Positions 45,997-57,574 of a stretch of DNA of 64,000 nt are shown piece by piece. The notes under the pieces were generated by a model. It worked only from the letters and a program-made list of their open reading frames with translations, was not told the DNA's origin and made no database searches. A program made the position numbers and the translations under genes. Each line of letters begins with the position of its first letter. The first letter of the stretch is position 1. Origin of the DNA: Leptobrachium leishanense (lineage: Eukaryota; Chordata; Amphibia; Anura; Megophryidae); contig CM019069.1 of the NCBI GenBank assembly GCA_009667805.1, positions 50,550,153 through 50,614,152 on the forward strand. Reading direction: 5' to 3'.

Positions 45997-47518
45997 AGAT
46001 GCAAAGGCCCAGCTGTTCAAACTGTTTTAACACCTCAGCTGTCTTGCCCGAGGTCCTAAAACTTTTGGGGCACATTGTGAAGCCCATATGCAAAGAATTT
46101 TGTTTTCAATAAACAAAATTCCTTTGCATTGCTCCAGAATTAGAACAAATCGAATATACTCGATATATGGGTGTCCGCAGGTGCTTTTGAAGATCAAGTA
46201 TATTCAACTTTGGTACTGACGAAGTTAACTAAACTAAATCATTCAAAGAATGGTGATCAGTGAATAACCCCTAGAGTGTCAGATATACATAATGATGATA
46301 GAGATGTCATAAATAATTTCAAAAAGTAGCAGCCAATGTGGAATAAGCAGTGAAGCACTGTAAGAAAAGAAAAGCGAATAAATGTGTGAATGCAGTGAAA
46401 GAGTTAAATTATAGGGAAGTCCATTTTATATGTCACAGCAGTTAATATGACTACTGCTCCGGTCCTTTTTAAATATGGATAATAGGTCAATTAATTAAAA
46501 TGCATTCTTGAATATTCCATGCCACATTAATAAGAACTTGAAATATAATAAAATGTGTTTAAAAAAAAGTGTTGAAAAAATTGTACATTTTCAGTTTTTA
46601 AACAAAAAATCTCTCAGTGAGGCATAATATTTAAATCCTTCACAGCCAGAGTCTGCATTTATTCCCAAAAAATGAAGTACAGAAAACTGCCTATCTCTAT
46701 AAAATTTACATTAATTTTTTCTCGCAGAACATCTATTTCTCACTGTTTGCATAGAACCTGAAAGTTATGTCTACAGCTGTTCATACACAATTCAGATTGC
46801 TCCACGGGTGATGTATCTGTACCTGGATTTTGGCAGGACCTTTCTAAAACATGCATCAGTGTTGCAATATTTCCATGTAAGTAGCTCGAATAAACAGAGT
46901 CAGACAACCAAACTGGAAATCAGTTCTGCTTGAATTGAGGTCAGTATATAATTTGCATTACTTGCCTTTGTAATCATGCATACTGTTATGTGGTCCTAGA
47001 GCTGCCTCAGAAATATCATTTGTTTGCCCGTCATTTGTATCTTACTGCTTTGGCTCATTATATTTGTTTTTTTTACTCTTCACACTTAAGAGAGAAATAC
47101 AGCATTTTACCGTGACACATCAGGATAGACATCTAAGGATAATAAATAAAGTTATAGCTGGGCTTTTATTAGGCAAGGAACACAAATCTGCTTAGTACTA
47201 TAGATATGAGTTCAAACTGCATATTATTTCTGTAGTTTTTAAATATTTTGAAACATTTTTTTTTTTAAAATACACTTAATTTTAAAGTTATTAGAAGTCA
47301 TCTGATGCTGTACTGGCAAATTGAAATATTTGTAATCCAATATATATTGTAGTGGTGGCACTGGCAAACCTAATGCACAAGTGTCACTTCAAGAAGAAGG
47401 TACTCGGTGTGTACCTATTTGTGGTATTGATGAAGTCATGAGGTCTGCTATGATGTTTGTGATCCAATGACATCCTAAAGTAACCTCTTTCTAGAGCTGA
47501 AAGCACGTAACGTACTAT
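45997..47518. other. No recognised feature
   Basis: AT-rich. A short hairpin at 46090-46128 (GCAAAGAATTTTGTTT and its complement) is the only structure I noticed; no element boundaries. Confidence 0.4.
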
Positions 47519-48354
47519 AGAGGTTATTCAAAGAGCACCGAAATTCCATCGGAATCAAATTCCCCAACCCTGCAGTGAATTCAGCACTCATCGCAAGGTC
47601 CCCGAAGCGCAGGGAAAATCCGCCAAAAATAAAACCGCCAAATCGAAAATAAAAACCGCCGCAAAATCGCCAGAATACATTGGATCCGATAATCTGACGA
47701 AAACCTGCCAGACGCGTCCGAAAAAAGCCAACGATCTGCCGAACACATCGCTGACCAGCCGCCGGAAAAAGACAACAAACCGACGAATGGGGTAAAAAAC
47801 AAAACAACTGCAACATTTAGAATTGGACACATTTGCAAAAGAACTACTGGAGGAAAATGTCTGGAATTAACATATAAGGTCCTATGAATAATAATAAAAA
47901 GGTCTGTTACAGAGAAATAAAACGCTATTTTAAAAAAAAAAAAATTATGAAAAGAATCGGAAAATAAATTTGGGCGAAAAAATCCCGAAAAATGCCTAAA
48001 TAATCCTAAAACAAAGAGACTCTTTGCTGCAAAATAAAAGAATAAATAGTTTATTAGATATTGAATAAAAACAGGATTTTTTTTAACATTGAAACCTATT
48101 GGATTTGCCAGATTAAACCTGTCGAAGGAAATGACCGAACATTACGGCATTTCACTGACATTTCACTGCTGTTCGGTGTTCTCTGACTAGATTAACCATT
48201 GCTTCTCTATGGGGATTTCACTGCCGTTCAACAGGCACCGCATTTCGTTGGCAATTCGCAATTCATTTTGAATGACCCCGAAATTGCACCGTACGAGGAA
48301 ATTCACCGTTTGGTGCAATTTCGGGGTGAGTTCGGCTCTCTTTGAATAACCCTG
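47519..48354. mobile_element. CAGGGTTATTCAAAGAG element, copy 3 (diverged)
   Basis: Ends AGAGGTTATTCAAAGAGC and CTCTTTGAATAACCCTG. The interior order matches copies 1 and 2 in inverted orientation (poly-A block near 47930, GAATTCGGC-type region near 47575), but the subterminal sequence differs, so it is a subfamily. Confidence 0.75.
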
Positions 48355-48943
48355 TATATTGTTCCAAAAGGAGAAGGAGACAGTACACAAGATGGAATAA
48401 TTCCACATGGGGAAAAAGGGCAGAGAGTAAGAGGGTTTACTAGCATACTGACGTCACTTTGTGGTTGCTGCAGGAATCGACACAGCGAAAAGGTCGCCAT
48501 TGAAAAAGTTACCTAATATTAGGATGTTTGGGGAAAAAAAGTCATATTTCACATGAATAAATAACACTGTGGTGCCATTTTTTTGGTGAAATGTAGCATC
48601 ATTCTACTGACGGCAGTAAGGTGCAAAATCTATGCTGGTGTTAGCTTTCGGGTTAGGGTTTGGGTTACGTTTACAGCTTGGGTTAGAGTTCATCTTAACA
48701 GTAACCCCTAAACATAATTGACAGGTTCTGCTTAATTTTTGATTCATTTTTAGGAAACAGTATTTTTTATACAAGGCTGCATCAAGTATGTCCTTTAATA
48801 CTGCCAGTGTATTTTTACAAATGATGCAGTTTAGTTTGGATTTCCGCACACAGATATCCAGAGGAAAGAACTAGGACATACTGATAAAATCCTCTGTAAT
48901 CCATTGGGAACTTGGTGAATATGTTATCTCTAACTTTATCTGG
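48355..48943. other. No recognised feature
   Basis: Contains short GGGTTAGGGTTTGGGTTA-like text near 48648-48690 that resembles telomeric hexamers but is irregular and short. Nothing else. Confidence 0.4.
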
Positions 48944-49548
48944 GCTAGATGGAGTAGAGGTAACGTCACTGCTCTATAACCGTTTTAGACCCAGGTTCGA
49001 ATCCCGGCCAGAGCACCTCTCCAGTAAGAGTCCTTGGGCAAGACACCTAACGGTACATACTTCCCTAACACACAATATCGACTGTGGAGTCCAGTGGTAA
49101 CGTCTCTGCTCTTTGACCATGGAGAAGCAAGTCAAAATACCATTCAGCACATCCCTTCAATACAACTGTGGAGAAGAAAGTCTCGACTTGACGAGAAGCG
49201 GGTTCAACCTAACCACTAGGTTGCTGAGCTACAATCATGGAAAGCCGACTCGATCCCACTCAGAAGACGCCACCAGCGACTGTCCTTGGGCAAGACACCT
49301 AACGATATGGATGCGCCTACCTCAAAAAATACTTGTACTTCTCATAGATTGGGTCCCCTGAATCAGGCCATCATCCATGTGTGATATTCCAATGTATCAA
49401 CCCCTTGTACACTGATCTTGTAAAGCACTGCGCTATATAATTAAAGGATAATGATAATAGAAGCTGCCAATGATGCCAATTTCTAATGGGTTTATGAATA
49501 TAAATACATGTAGGAAGGAATGTTTGTAACACAGACTAGAACATCTTC
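48944..49548 (+). repeat. Composite tRNA-headed SINE, copy 2
   Basis: GCTAGATGGAGTAGAGGTAA (A box region) and CCAGGTTCGAATCCC (B box), then AGTCCTTGGGCAAGACACCT, two further modules and the tail AAAGCACTGCGCTATATAAT. It is collinear with 31086-31702, including about 90 bp beyond the tail (TGTTTGTAACACAGACTAGA). Confidence 0.78.
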
Positions 49549-49549
49549 T

Positions 49550-49725
49550 AGTTATACTTCTCATAGATTGTAAGTTCCCTTGGGAACAGGGTCCCCCCTG
49601 AATCAGGCCATATCATCCATGTGGGGTATTCCAATGTATCAACCCCTGTACACTGTACACTGATCTTGTGAAATGCTGCGGAATTTGTAGCGCTATATAA
49701 AGGATAATAATAATGATAACTATGA
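49550..49725 (+). repeat. Extra SINE/L2 tail fragment
   Basis: Repeats the last part of the composite SINE (CTTCTCATAGATTG, GAATCAGGCCAT, TATTCCAATGTATCAACCCC, GCGCTATATAAAGGATAATA), directly after the full copy. Confidence 0.7.
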
Positions 49726-50064
49726 TCCAGTGTAGTTTTTAAGCCCCTAGGATTCAGTTTCCCAATAACATGGTGATTTACCAATTAATTAATCTCTAGC
49801 ACCCCTTAGCCCTGTCACTAAATATAAACAATTCCACTCTTGCATCCAATTATTAAACATTTGTTAACCAACATAAAGGCAAAAGGAATAAGTATGAAGT
49901 ACGTGATATAACAAATTCTTCTCATGGCCATGTCCATAGACTCATAAATGATAATAAATTTCTTCAAAGGAACAGAAGGACTGCTCACTTAAGGCTTGGT
50001 AAGCAATCACTTGTTAAAGGTCCTCTGTGAAGGACCGAAATGTTGCAACTCCATAATAGAGCTC
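49726..50064. other. No recognised feature
   Basis: AT-rich; the text CTGTGAAGGACCGAAATGTTGC near 50022 and its continuation after 50613 appears to belong to one older dispersed sequence broken by the element at 50073. Confidence 0.4.
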
Positions 50065-50072
50065 CTTCATAC

Positions 50073-50604
50073 CAAGGGGCCGGATGTGGCCATGGCTCTA
50101 GGCGGCCCTTTGACAGTGGTGGCATTTAGCTGTCCTGTCAAAGGAAGTGACATGGAGAGGCCACAGGGACTCGACTAGGCTGGGCGTTCACCTGGGGCTC
50201 GACTAGGCCCAGCGTCCACCTGGGCCTCGACTAGGCCCGGCGTCAACCTGGGCCTGGACTCGACCCTGCATCTGCCTGGACATGGACTAGTTCCTGCATC
50301 CGCCTGGGCCTGGGCTAAGACAGATGTCTGTCTAGGACTCTACTAGATGTGTTACTGTGTGTGTGTGGATGCGTAACTGTGCCTGAATGTGTGACTGTGT
50401 GTGTGGATGTGTGACCGCGTGTGTAGATATATGGATGTGTGACTGCGTGACCGGATATGTGGAGCTCTGTGATACTCATACACACTAAACATTACTGTGA
50501 GTTTTATTGCTGTGGAGCTCTGTGATACCTTCATACACACGCATGGTTTTTTTTGGAGGGGGCATCCTTGGACCCAGGCAGCACAGTGTCCTGGACCATC
50601 CCTG
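50073..50604. mobile_element. hAT-type element carrying minisatellites (8-bp TSD CTTCATAC)
   Basis: CTTCATAC is at 50065-50072 and 50605-50612. Ends CAAGGGGCCGG and CCATCCCTG are weakly inverted. Inside are a ~30-bp repeat (GGGCCTCGACTAGGCCCAGC-like, 50165-50310), a GTGTGGATGTGTGAC-type repeat (50345-50450), and a unit GTGAGTTTTATTGCTGTGGA related to the array at 22987-23160. Confidence 0.68.
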
Positions 50605-50854
50605 CTTCATACCAAGCCGTGAGAGGCTGGCTCATCTGTTCCTTTGAAGAAATGTCTTGTGGTTGGTGACCCTAGGACTGCTTGAACCTTGGCTGGTGGA
50701 ATATATCTTATCTTGTGTACCCCACCTGCTATCGTTTTATGCATGATAAGAACCACACAAACTGTTACTGTTACTTTGACAGACTTACACACAATCTGTC
50801 AATCTGTCATGGAACATTGAGTGGAAAGAGTAAAGACTAAACCTATCATACGTA

Positions 50855-51810
50855 TGTAGCGCTCACCCCCGAAGGAGCCGCTGAATAAACCTCGGGATAG
50901 TCTCACTACACTAGGAAATAACTATACACCAGCACTGTTGTGGATTTTTCTATTTTATATTCTTTACTGATCCCAATAAAGCAGCATATAATACGCATAT
51001 ATACGGTATTTGAGTAACAAGAATTCGTAACGTGGGAAAAACACGCGGCAGTAAAAGAAACCGGTTAACCCCCTCAGTTCTGGAGTGTAAGTCCCGTGAA
51101 AAATAGCTCAAAAGTATATATGTGTGTTGTCTGGGGTACCCGGGTACTATGTTCAACTGGCCAGTGAACGAAAAGAGCAATCTTCGACTAGTCACCGTTG
51201 GGGCCCTGTGAATTTAAACAATATTGCAGTGTGCGTTTCTGTTTTGAAACTGTGGCCTGGAGGCCTCTCACCCATCCGATGAACGAAACTGTCCAGCACT
51301 CGATGCCTCGACCAAAAGATCTTCTCCGCTGTGTACTAGGACTCTGTGCCACTGAATCTGCTCCCAGCTTGCCAAATCTCCACAACTGGAACAACGATCC
51401 GCCGCCTGCACTCCCAATCGATCGGCGTGGTCTCCTAACTCGGGATCCTGCTGGAGCCAGCTTGTCATCCAGACCTCTCAGCGCTGCGCTGCGTAGGTAG
51501 GGCTCAACACAATCACTGTCCCGATCTTCAGCACCAGTAAGACAGCATCTGTACTCCGGCCTGGTTGCGATCCCTGACAGCTCCAATGTGCGTCTTCCAC
51601 CTTTCACTGCTCCGCTTACTCTGCCCATGCCTTCACGAGGCTGCTGATCTGTTTCCTCTTCCTTGTACCACCCCCTTCCTGTCCTCACGCAAAGGGTGAT
51701 GGTAGATGTAATTCGGTTTTGTCCAGCATAGTCCACAATGTCTCTGTCTCCCTCTGGTGGCAGCAATAGTTCAATGCACCAGAATACAGTGGTTTTAAAG
51801 CAGCGCTACA
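50855..51810 (-). mobile_element. Solo gypsy LTR (4-bp TSD CGTA)
   Basis: TGTAGCGCTCACCCCC at the left and GCAGCGCTACA at the right, flanked by CGTA at 50851-50854 and 51811-51814. Same family as 60971-62014, with shared GGAGCCGCTGAA, ACCCGGGTAC and GAGGCCTCTCACCCATCCG blocks. The long minus-strand ORF at 51188-51766 (192 codons) is LTR sequence with no recognised domain. Confidence 0.9.
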
Positions 51811-51814
51811 CGTA

Positions 51815-52858
51815 CATTCATACCAACATCAGCTTGAGTGTTTTGAGTAGTTTGCTCTTTTTTAAATAATTTGTAGAGTCAGTTGCGAGCTCACCACAAC
51901 ACCTTGGTTTATGGTTTATCCACCTCTTCCAAGCATCAATCCATAAAAAAAAAAATAATCCAAAATGGATGTGATTAAAGTTCTGCTATTACACAACGTT
52001 GTTACACTTGTCCTGCCGATTTGGCTCCATGCAGATATGAAACACTGGTCATGTAAACACGTCAGTAGTTTGCAGGTAAGTGCTGTGCTTAAATTGTATA
52101 ATAAAGTATCAAGATAAAATTACTTGATAAAAAAAGGAGTTTCTTTGCTAAGATTTCTCCTATTTCTGTTCCTAATCTCTTACCCTTATAAATATGCCTC
52201 ACTGGACTACTGCTTTAAAATATTCAGTAGTATACTCCTAGTACAATGATTCCATTGTGAATGATGTGCCCGCGGTACAGTATATCCTTTTAAATAGACA
52301 CATCATTGTATTGTTTTTATCCTGCTTTTCTTAGGTGAGCATTTTTCAAACCATTAAATACTCTCTATTGTTTCTAAAACAGCAAACAAGGCAGCGCATC
52401 AATATTATGTTGTTTTGAAAACCAATGATCCATCACAACATAAAATGAAATGGAGTGAAATTAAGACAGCAAAAAAGAATGCTGGTGATATAATAAATGG
52501 CGGTAATAGAACACTAAAAAACTGAATGTATAAAAAGTTCAGTGCTAGAAATACAAAGTCAGTTTCTCAAATATGCATAAAATTAGAGGTGGTGGTGTGT
52601 ATAATACTGTGATTGTTTGCACATGTCAGGCAGATACCCTAAGTATCATGTAATGCTTCTTATTTCTGGGTAATTTCTGGTGAAAAGAGAATTTCCATAT
52701 ATAATTATCTTGATAGCACTTAAACAGGTTATTTTCTTATGCTACATATTTCAATTGTTGTGTAACCTTTTGTTTATCCTTAACAGCAAACTTAGCACCC
52801 TGGAGGCTTCAGCCTTAAAACTACGTAAGCATCATGGTACAATGTATAAAACAGAACA
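51815..52858. other. No recognised feature
   Basis: AT-rich; nothing supported. Confidence 0.4.
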
Positions 52859-52999
52859 TACAAGTCTATTCAAAGAAAGGTGAAACTCAGGAGAATGACT
52901 GGAGAAGTGAAAATTCTAGGTCAAAATCGTCTATTTGGTCTAGATTGCTCTCTTCTCCAACCAAATCTCCTGGTTTTTACCTTTCTCTGAGTAACCTGT
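52859..52999. mobile_element. Small palindromic MITE
   Basis: ACAAGTCTATTCAAAGAAAG and inverted ACCTTTCTCTGAGTAACCTG are the ends, with a partly self-complementary middle (GAGAATGACTGGAGAAG against CTCTTCTCC). Related to 45176-45345. Confidence 0.7.
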
Positions 53000-53086
53000 A
53001 AATATTATAATAAAACTAGTTACTTTACAATAAAGATATGGAATTCTCTTCCTAAAGATGTTGTTTTACCCAATTTAGTCAACGCC

Positions 53087-54200
53087 TTTTGAACCTTTCA
53101 CTGCCACTTGACTTTCTGTAAAAACCACTGCCAGGACCAAGTGGGTCCTGTGGATTTATGGAAAGCCACTTTCCATTGCAGTGTAAAAATGTGTTTACCG
53201 TTCAAACATACCTTTTAAGTAAGCATATTTGACAGGAAACGGAACGAAAATGAAACGTTACATAACAAATTGATTTTGTTTTCACAAATCGATTCGTTAT
53301 GCCGTTTAACTTGTTTCCCAGATTCAGCACAGTGTCCCTGTCCATTGGCTGTTGGAGCCATTGGATCCCTCTCCCTCCCGATCAGGAGCAGGTACCAGGT
53401 AAAGTCAGGCACCGCTAAAAAGGGGAGAGTCTCCCCTTTCAAGCTATGCCTGACTTTAACCCCTGAGGTGCCAGGCCGCAATCCTGCACTGTTCGGCGCC
53501 GAATCGTGGCCAAGTTCCGGTGGGGGCCGCCATCTTTGATCCCATGGTGGAGATAGGGGGTTCCTTTGAACCCCCATAGCTCCCGATCGGTGGCAGCTAG
53601 TTGGGTCATATTTGGTATCATTTGAAAGGACAGAGCATGGCCTTTCCAATGATACCAAACCATGTTGTAAGTATTTTTTTTTTAAATGAAATAATAATAA
53701 TAAAAAAAATAAGACGGCTCTTTTGTGTGTTTTTTTAATTATGCAGCAATATTGTTCCAATTTCAATTATAATGTGATCAATGCTGCTGCACTAATAATT
53801 TTTCTTCTTTGAATTAGCTAAAAATCATGTCATTTTCAAGAAAGAGAAAAAAAAGTAACGAGTTACCATTTCAAATTTTTTTAACCAATAACCACATAGA
53901 ATATATAACCGCAAAGGCTCGGAAGATAAAATGTGAAAATAAATCACTTTACACGCTGTAGATGATTGAAAATTCTAATTTTATTGCATTTTTTGTTACA
54001 ATATTCAGGCAGGGCATGACATTACATATAATAATGATATATTATGAATCTGCCGAGTCTGCCGAAAAAAAAAGATATACTATATAATATGTCTGGGTTG
54101 TTTAATAAGACGTGATTCCAAATCGCGTTTAAACATGATGAACAAAAGCAGTAAAAAGGAGCTCAGCACACAGAGGTGAAATGGCTCAGCAGTGAAGGAG
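53087..54200 (-). mobile_element. TTAA-type CTCCTTCACTGCTGAG element, minus orientation
   Basis: TTAA at 54201-54204. On the minus strand it begins CTCCTTCACTGCTGAGCC and runs through AACATGATATATTATGAATC-like text shared with 39847-40543. Hairpins occur at 53402-53457 and 53549-53580. The far end near 53087 (AACCTTTCACTGCC) has TTGA in place of TTAA, so that limit is uncertain. Confidence 0.6.
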
Positions 54201-54272
54201 TTAAAGGATTTGAGTGCCCAGAATCCTTCTTGATTGCCAATTCTTAACAAAGATATTTTAATTAGGTGTATG

Positions 54273-55859
54273 CATGGGCGTCCACAGGTTGGGGCAAGGG
54301 GGGGCACGTGCCCCCCCCTGGAGCCGCGGGAAGCAATTAGCAAATCCTTAAATTCGCGGCGCTGCACGCCGCACGTGGCCTGCCTCAGCCTGCACTATTT
54401 GTTTTTAAAGCAGGCAGCGTGCGTCGGCAGCCGCGACACATGCGCGAAACGCTCCCTCCGCATGAGACCGCATGATGTGTGTGGGCGCGGACTCACGGTC
54501 AGGCCAGGACAGGAGACAGAGTGAGAGTGACTGTGCCGAAGGGATTAATGCGCCGGCGCGTGCTGGAAATCCCGCCACTCTTCTTCCCCATCCCCTCGCT
54601 CGAGTCGCTCGTCCCCCTCACTCAACCGCACAGGCAGCACCACACCAGGCATCGAGCCTGCCTGACTCTGAGAGCCTGCAGCAGGCGGCCAGGCAGGTGA
54701 GGCAGCATCTTAAAGCCCAGCCAGCCAGGTTCAATTTCCAGCCCCTGCGGCCTCTGGGTGTCAGTTGTCCAGCCCCTGCTGTCCACTCTCACTCTCCCCT
54801 CCAGGCAGAATCTGGGCTGGGCAGGCTGAGGCTCCCTGCGGCCTCCCTCATCCAGGTGGCAGCTGCGGCCTCTAGTCCGACTGTGTGTCCGACATTATAT
54901 GATCCAGGCAGCGGCTGAGCGGCTCCAGCCTCCGGCATCCATCACAGCCCGGCCCCCGGCTTCCCTCCTGCATCCAGGCAGAGGCAAGCAGCCCTGCCCT
55001 GCGGCCTCCGACGTCCAGCCAGGCAGCTCCGGTCGAACGTCTGGGCTGCGGCCTCCCCTCCAGCTCCAGGCAGCATCTGATCCAGCCAGCCCAGGCATGA
55101 TCCAGTCCAGGAGGACAGGACAGTCCTCCAGCCTGCTAGTGAGTGACCTCAGGCTCTCCACTGAGTGACCTGCTGCCCATCACATCAGGCAAAGTCATCA
55201 CAGACATTCACACGGTATGTGGCGGCATTTATTTATATATTTAGTCATATGAATCTGAGAATCTGAATGGATGGATTAATTGGTGTGGTGTGGTGGTGAT
55301 GACTGAGTGTGCAGTCAGTAATCAGAGGCGCGTTCAGTTCCTCAGCAGCTGCTGAATTGTTTCATTGCAGCAGTTCAGTTTGCTGCAGCCGTCTCACTGA
55401 ACGCTTTGGCTGTGAATATGGAAGTGAAAGAGCAGAGGATTGCTTAATGAAAGGTGCTGTTTCTGCAATATCCACTTTTGTCCATTTTATTACCACTTGA
55501 CTTTAGTGTTAATGTTTACCATGTTCCAATAAAGATTTAGTGTTATAATCCAACAAAACCTCAAACTGAACATTTCTTTATTGGATTATTTGGTGCGTGG
55601 AGAGGGCCATCTTTCCCACGTCTCACTCAGCTAACCCTGCAGCACCTCTCGACTTGGCTGCAATTGCTATGTTAGCAGAGCTGAGCGCTGAGCCACATCA
55701 TAGCGTTCAGTGCCAAGTTGCTAACTTAGCACTTGCTCCTGCTGTGTATTACTACGCTTTATTTTATGACTGTCCCCTTCATGTCATTGTCAAAAGGGCA
55801 GAATATGGATGACATTAAAATTTTGCCCCCCCCTGTAAAAATTTCTGCGGACGCCCATG
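54273..55859. mobile_element. hAT-flanked element with GC-rich cargo (8-bp TSD GGTGTATG)
   Basis: GGTGTATG is at 54265-54272 and 55860-55867. The termini CATGGGCGTCCACAG and CTGCGGACGCCCATG are inverted, followed inside by G/C runs. The interior contains about 800 bp of GC/CpG-rich sequence (54360-55190) with repeated CCAGGCAGC words and, at 55325-55740, a copy of the 8566-9003 element. The ORFs in the GC-rich part have no recognisable domain. Confidence 0.82.
55325..55740. mobile_element. GTTCAGTTCCTCAG element, one end lost
   Basis: Left end GCGTTCAGTTCCTCAGCAGC. The interior matches 8566-9003 in the opposite orientation (GAAAGGTGCTGTTTCTGCAA, TTTATTGGATTATTTGG, GCAGCACCTCTCGACTT). The right terminus is not visible. 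Confidence 0.7.
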
Positions 55860-55997
55860 GGTGTATGTCAATTTTGCATTTCTATAGGGTACAATTGAAC
55901 ACTGACAGAGTATAACTTTCCTTCTCCATGCTCCATTGTGTTTCTGACCTATACATGGTATTGTGCCTTTTAGGTAAATCCTCCTTACCCTATTTTT

Positions 55998-56698
55998 GGC
56001 TCTATTACATTCTTCGCTCAAAAATGTGCGCGTGCGCAAAAACGCATTAACGCGAGGGGAAAAACCCTTTGCGCTGACCGTCAAATTATGACATTCGCGC
56101 AAATGATGCGCGTTAACGTCTAGCGCAAGTTCGTGCGCGCATCCCATACTTAAAATTGTGAGCGCAAATGCGTTTGTGCGCTGGTACGAAGCTGGTATTA
56201 CAATCAATGCGCAACTTTTTACGAACGACGTTTGCGCACATAATTTTAACGTCTTTGAAAAGCTGGTGGTAACGGCAAATCTGAACGTTCTGGCCGAAAC
56301 GAAAGAGCACGGAAAAAAAAATACAGCACAGTATAGTTACACATTCTACACATACCCAAACAATAAAATTGAGTGGTTGTGCGTGTTTTTTTTATTGCTG
56401 CAGCATATATACTCAGATTGATTTTGACAGGTGCAAAAACTGAACGGGAGACACTTGTGGTTCTTAATTCTGATTGGCTGAATCGCGTGAAAAAACAGTC
56501 TGCCCACCGGTTTCTGCGCGCAGCGTTAATTTGCGCTCGTTCTTGCGCGTCTTTTTTATGCGCAATATTTTTTGACGGATGAAAAAATGCGCTCAGATCG
56601 TAATACCTGCGTTAATTTACGCGCGTTAACGTTTAACGCTGCACGCAAAAAAAATTGCGCTGCGCGGACGAATTTGTGCGGAGAATGCAATAGAGCCC
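55998..56698. mobile_element. GCGCAAA-rich MITE, copy C (TTT TSD)
   Basis: GGCTCTATTACATTCTTCGC at the left and GAATGCAATAGAGCCC at the right; TTT at 55995-55997 and 56699-56701. Collinear with copy B. Confidence 0.8.
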
Positions 56699-56893
56699 TT
56701 TATCTTCATAATATGCACAACAAGGTCAAAGCCTGATAGTACGGTTATTAATATATATATTTCTATTGATTCTCCAGAATTCCAGGAAATCATTCTTATT
56801 GCATGATGCATCATTGCACATAGATAGAAACTCACACCACTGCCATTCCACTTTCAACCTAACTGCTTACCTACATTAACAAGCTACATTTAA

Positions 56894-57320
56894 GGCTAGG
56901 GTCGGACGAAAGCATTTTTCCCCGCGAACGTGAAAAAGTGCGTCCGAACGCATTGATGTATTTTTTCACGGAATGCGCAAAAACGGTCAGACGACGCGCA
57001 TTGTCGGTCGTGATTTTGTACGGATCGTCAATAAAACTCTTTTTGCGTCTGGACGTTATGTAGGCTGGACATTAGCAGTGTCTGACATCTCCTAATCACG
57101 CAAACACGCCGCTATGCCGCAGCTGCGCACTCAGTACGTCAGTACTAGCGGTTCAGCGTTCTCAGAAAAATGCGTTCAAATTCCACTTGCGTTGCACGGC
57201 CAGACTTTTGTGCAGGCGTACATCGTATATTGGCCGTCATTGCCCGTCATCTGCTGCTAGTGTGGCCGTAATTATGTGCGCCAGAACGCACGTTAAAAGT
57301 GCGCTGGTCTGACCCCAGCC
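56894..57320. mobile_element. GGCTAGGGTCGGACG MITE, copy 4
   Basis: Ends GGCTAGGGTCGGACGAAAGC and TGGTCTGACCCCAGCC. Interior is rich in ACGT-containing words and matches 45559-45994 inverted. Confidence 0.78.
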
Positions 57321-57323
57321 TTA

Positions 57324-57571
57324 GGCCCCCGGCACACGAGCGTATTTTTGGCTCATGTGCGCCCGCACTTCCCTGCGTTCGTGGGTTTTTGACGGGGAAG
57401 GCCATCCACCGGACGTGAAAAAGCCCTCCCCGTCAAAAAACTAAACGGACGCTGAAAGGATACAAAGCGCGATTCTCCATAGGAGGATCGCGCTTTGTAC
57501 GCTGAGCGCAGAGAGTGGAAGGAACGTCCACTTTTACGGACGTTGCTTCCTCTGCTCATGTGCTGCCAGCC
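57324..57571. mobile_element. Small GGCCCCCGGCACACGAG MITE (TTA TSD)
   Basis: TTA at 57321-57323 and 57572-57574; ends GGCCCCCGGCACACGAGCG and CTCATGTGCTGCCAGCC. The interior holds two nested hairpins (TTTTTGACGGGGA arms near 57387-57441; AAAGCGCGATTCTCC arms near 57464-57500). It abuts copy 4 directly and shares its design. Confidence 0.72.
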
Positions 57572-57574
57572 TTA

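Noticed and set aside
46090..46128. miRNA-like hairpin
   Set aside because: The stem is only about 16 bp with an AT-rich loop, too short for a precursor miRNA.
48648..48690. Interstitial telomeric repeat
   Set aside because: GGGTTA-like words are few and irregular, and do not form a tandem array.
51188..51766. 192-codon minus-strand ORF
   Set aside because: It lies wholly in the solo gypsy LTR, has no recognised domain and is not conserved as a frame in the other LTR copies.
54472..54918. 148-codon Ala/Pro/Ser-rich ORF
   Set aside because: GC-rich sequence lacks stop codons by composition; overlapping ORFs exist in other frames and no domain is visible.
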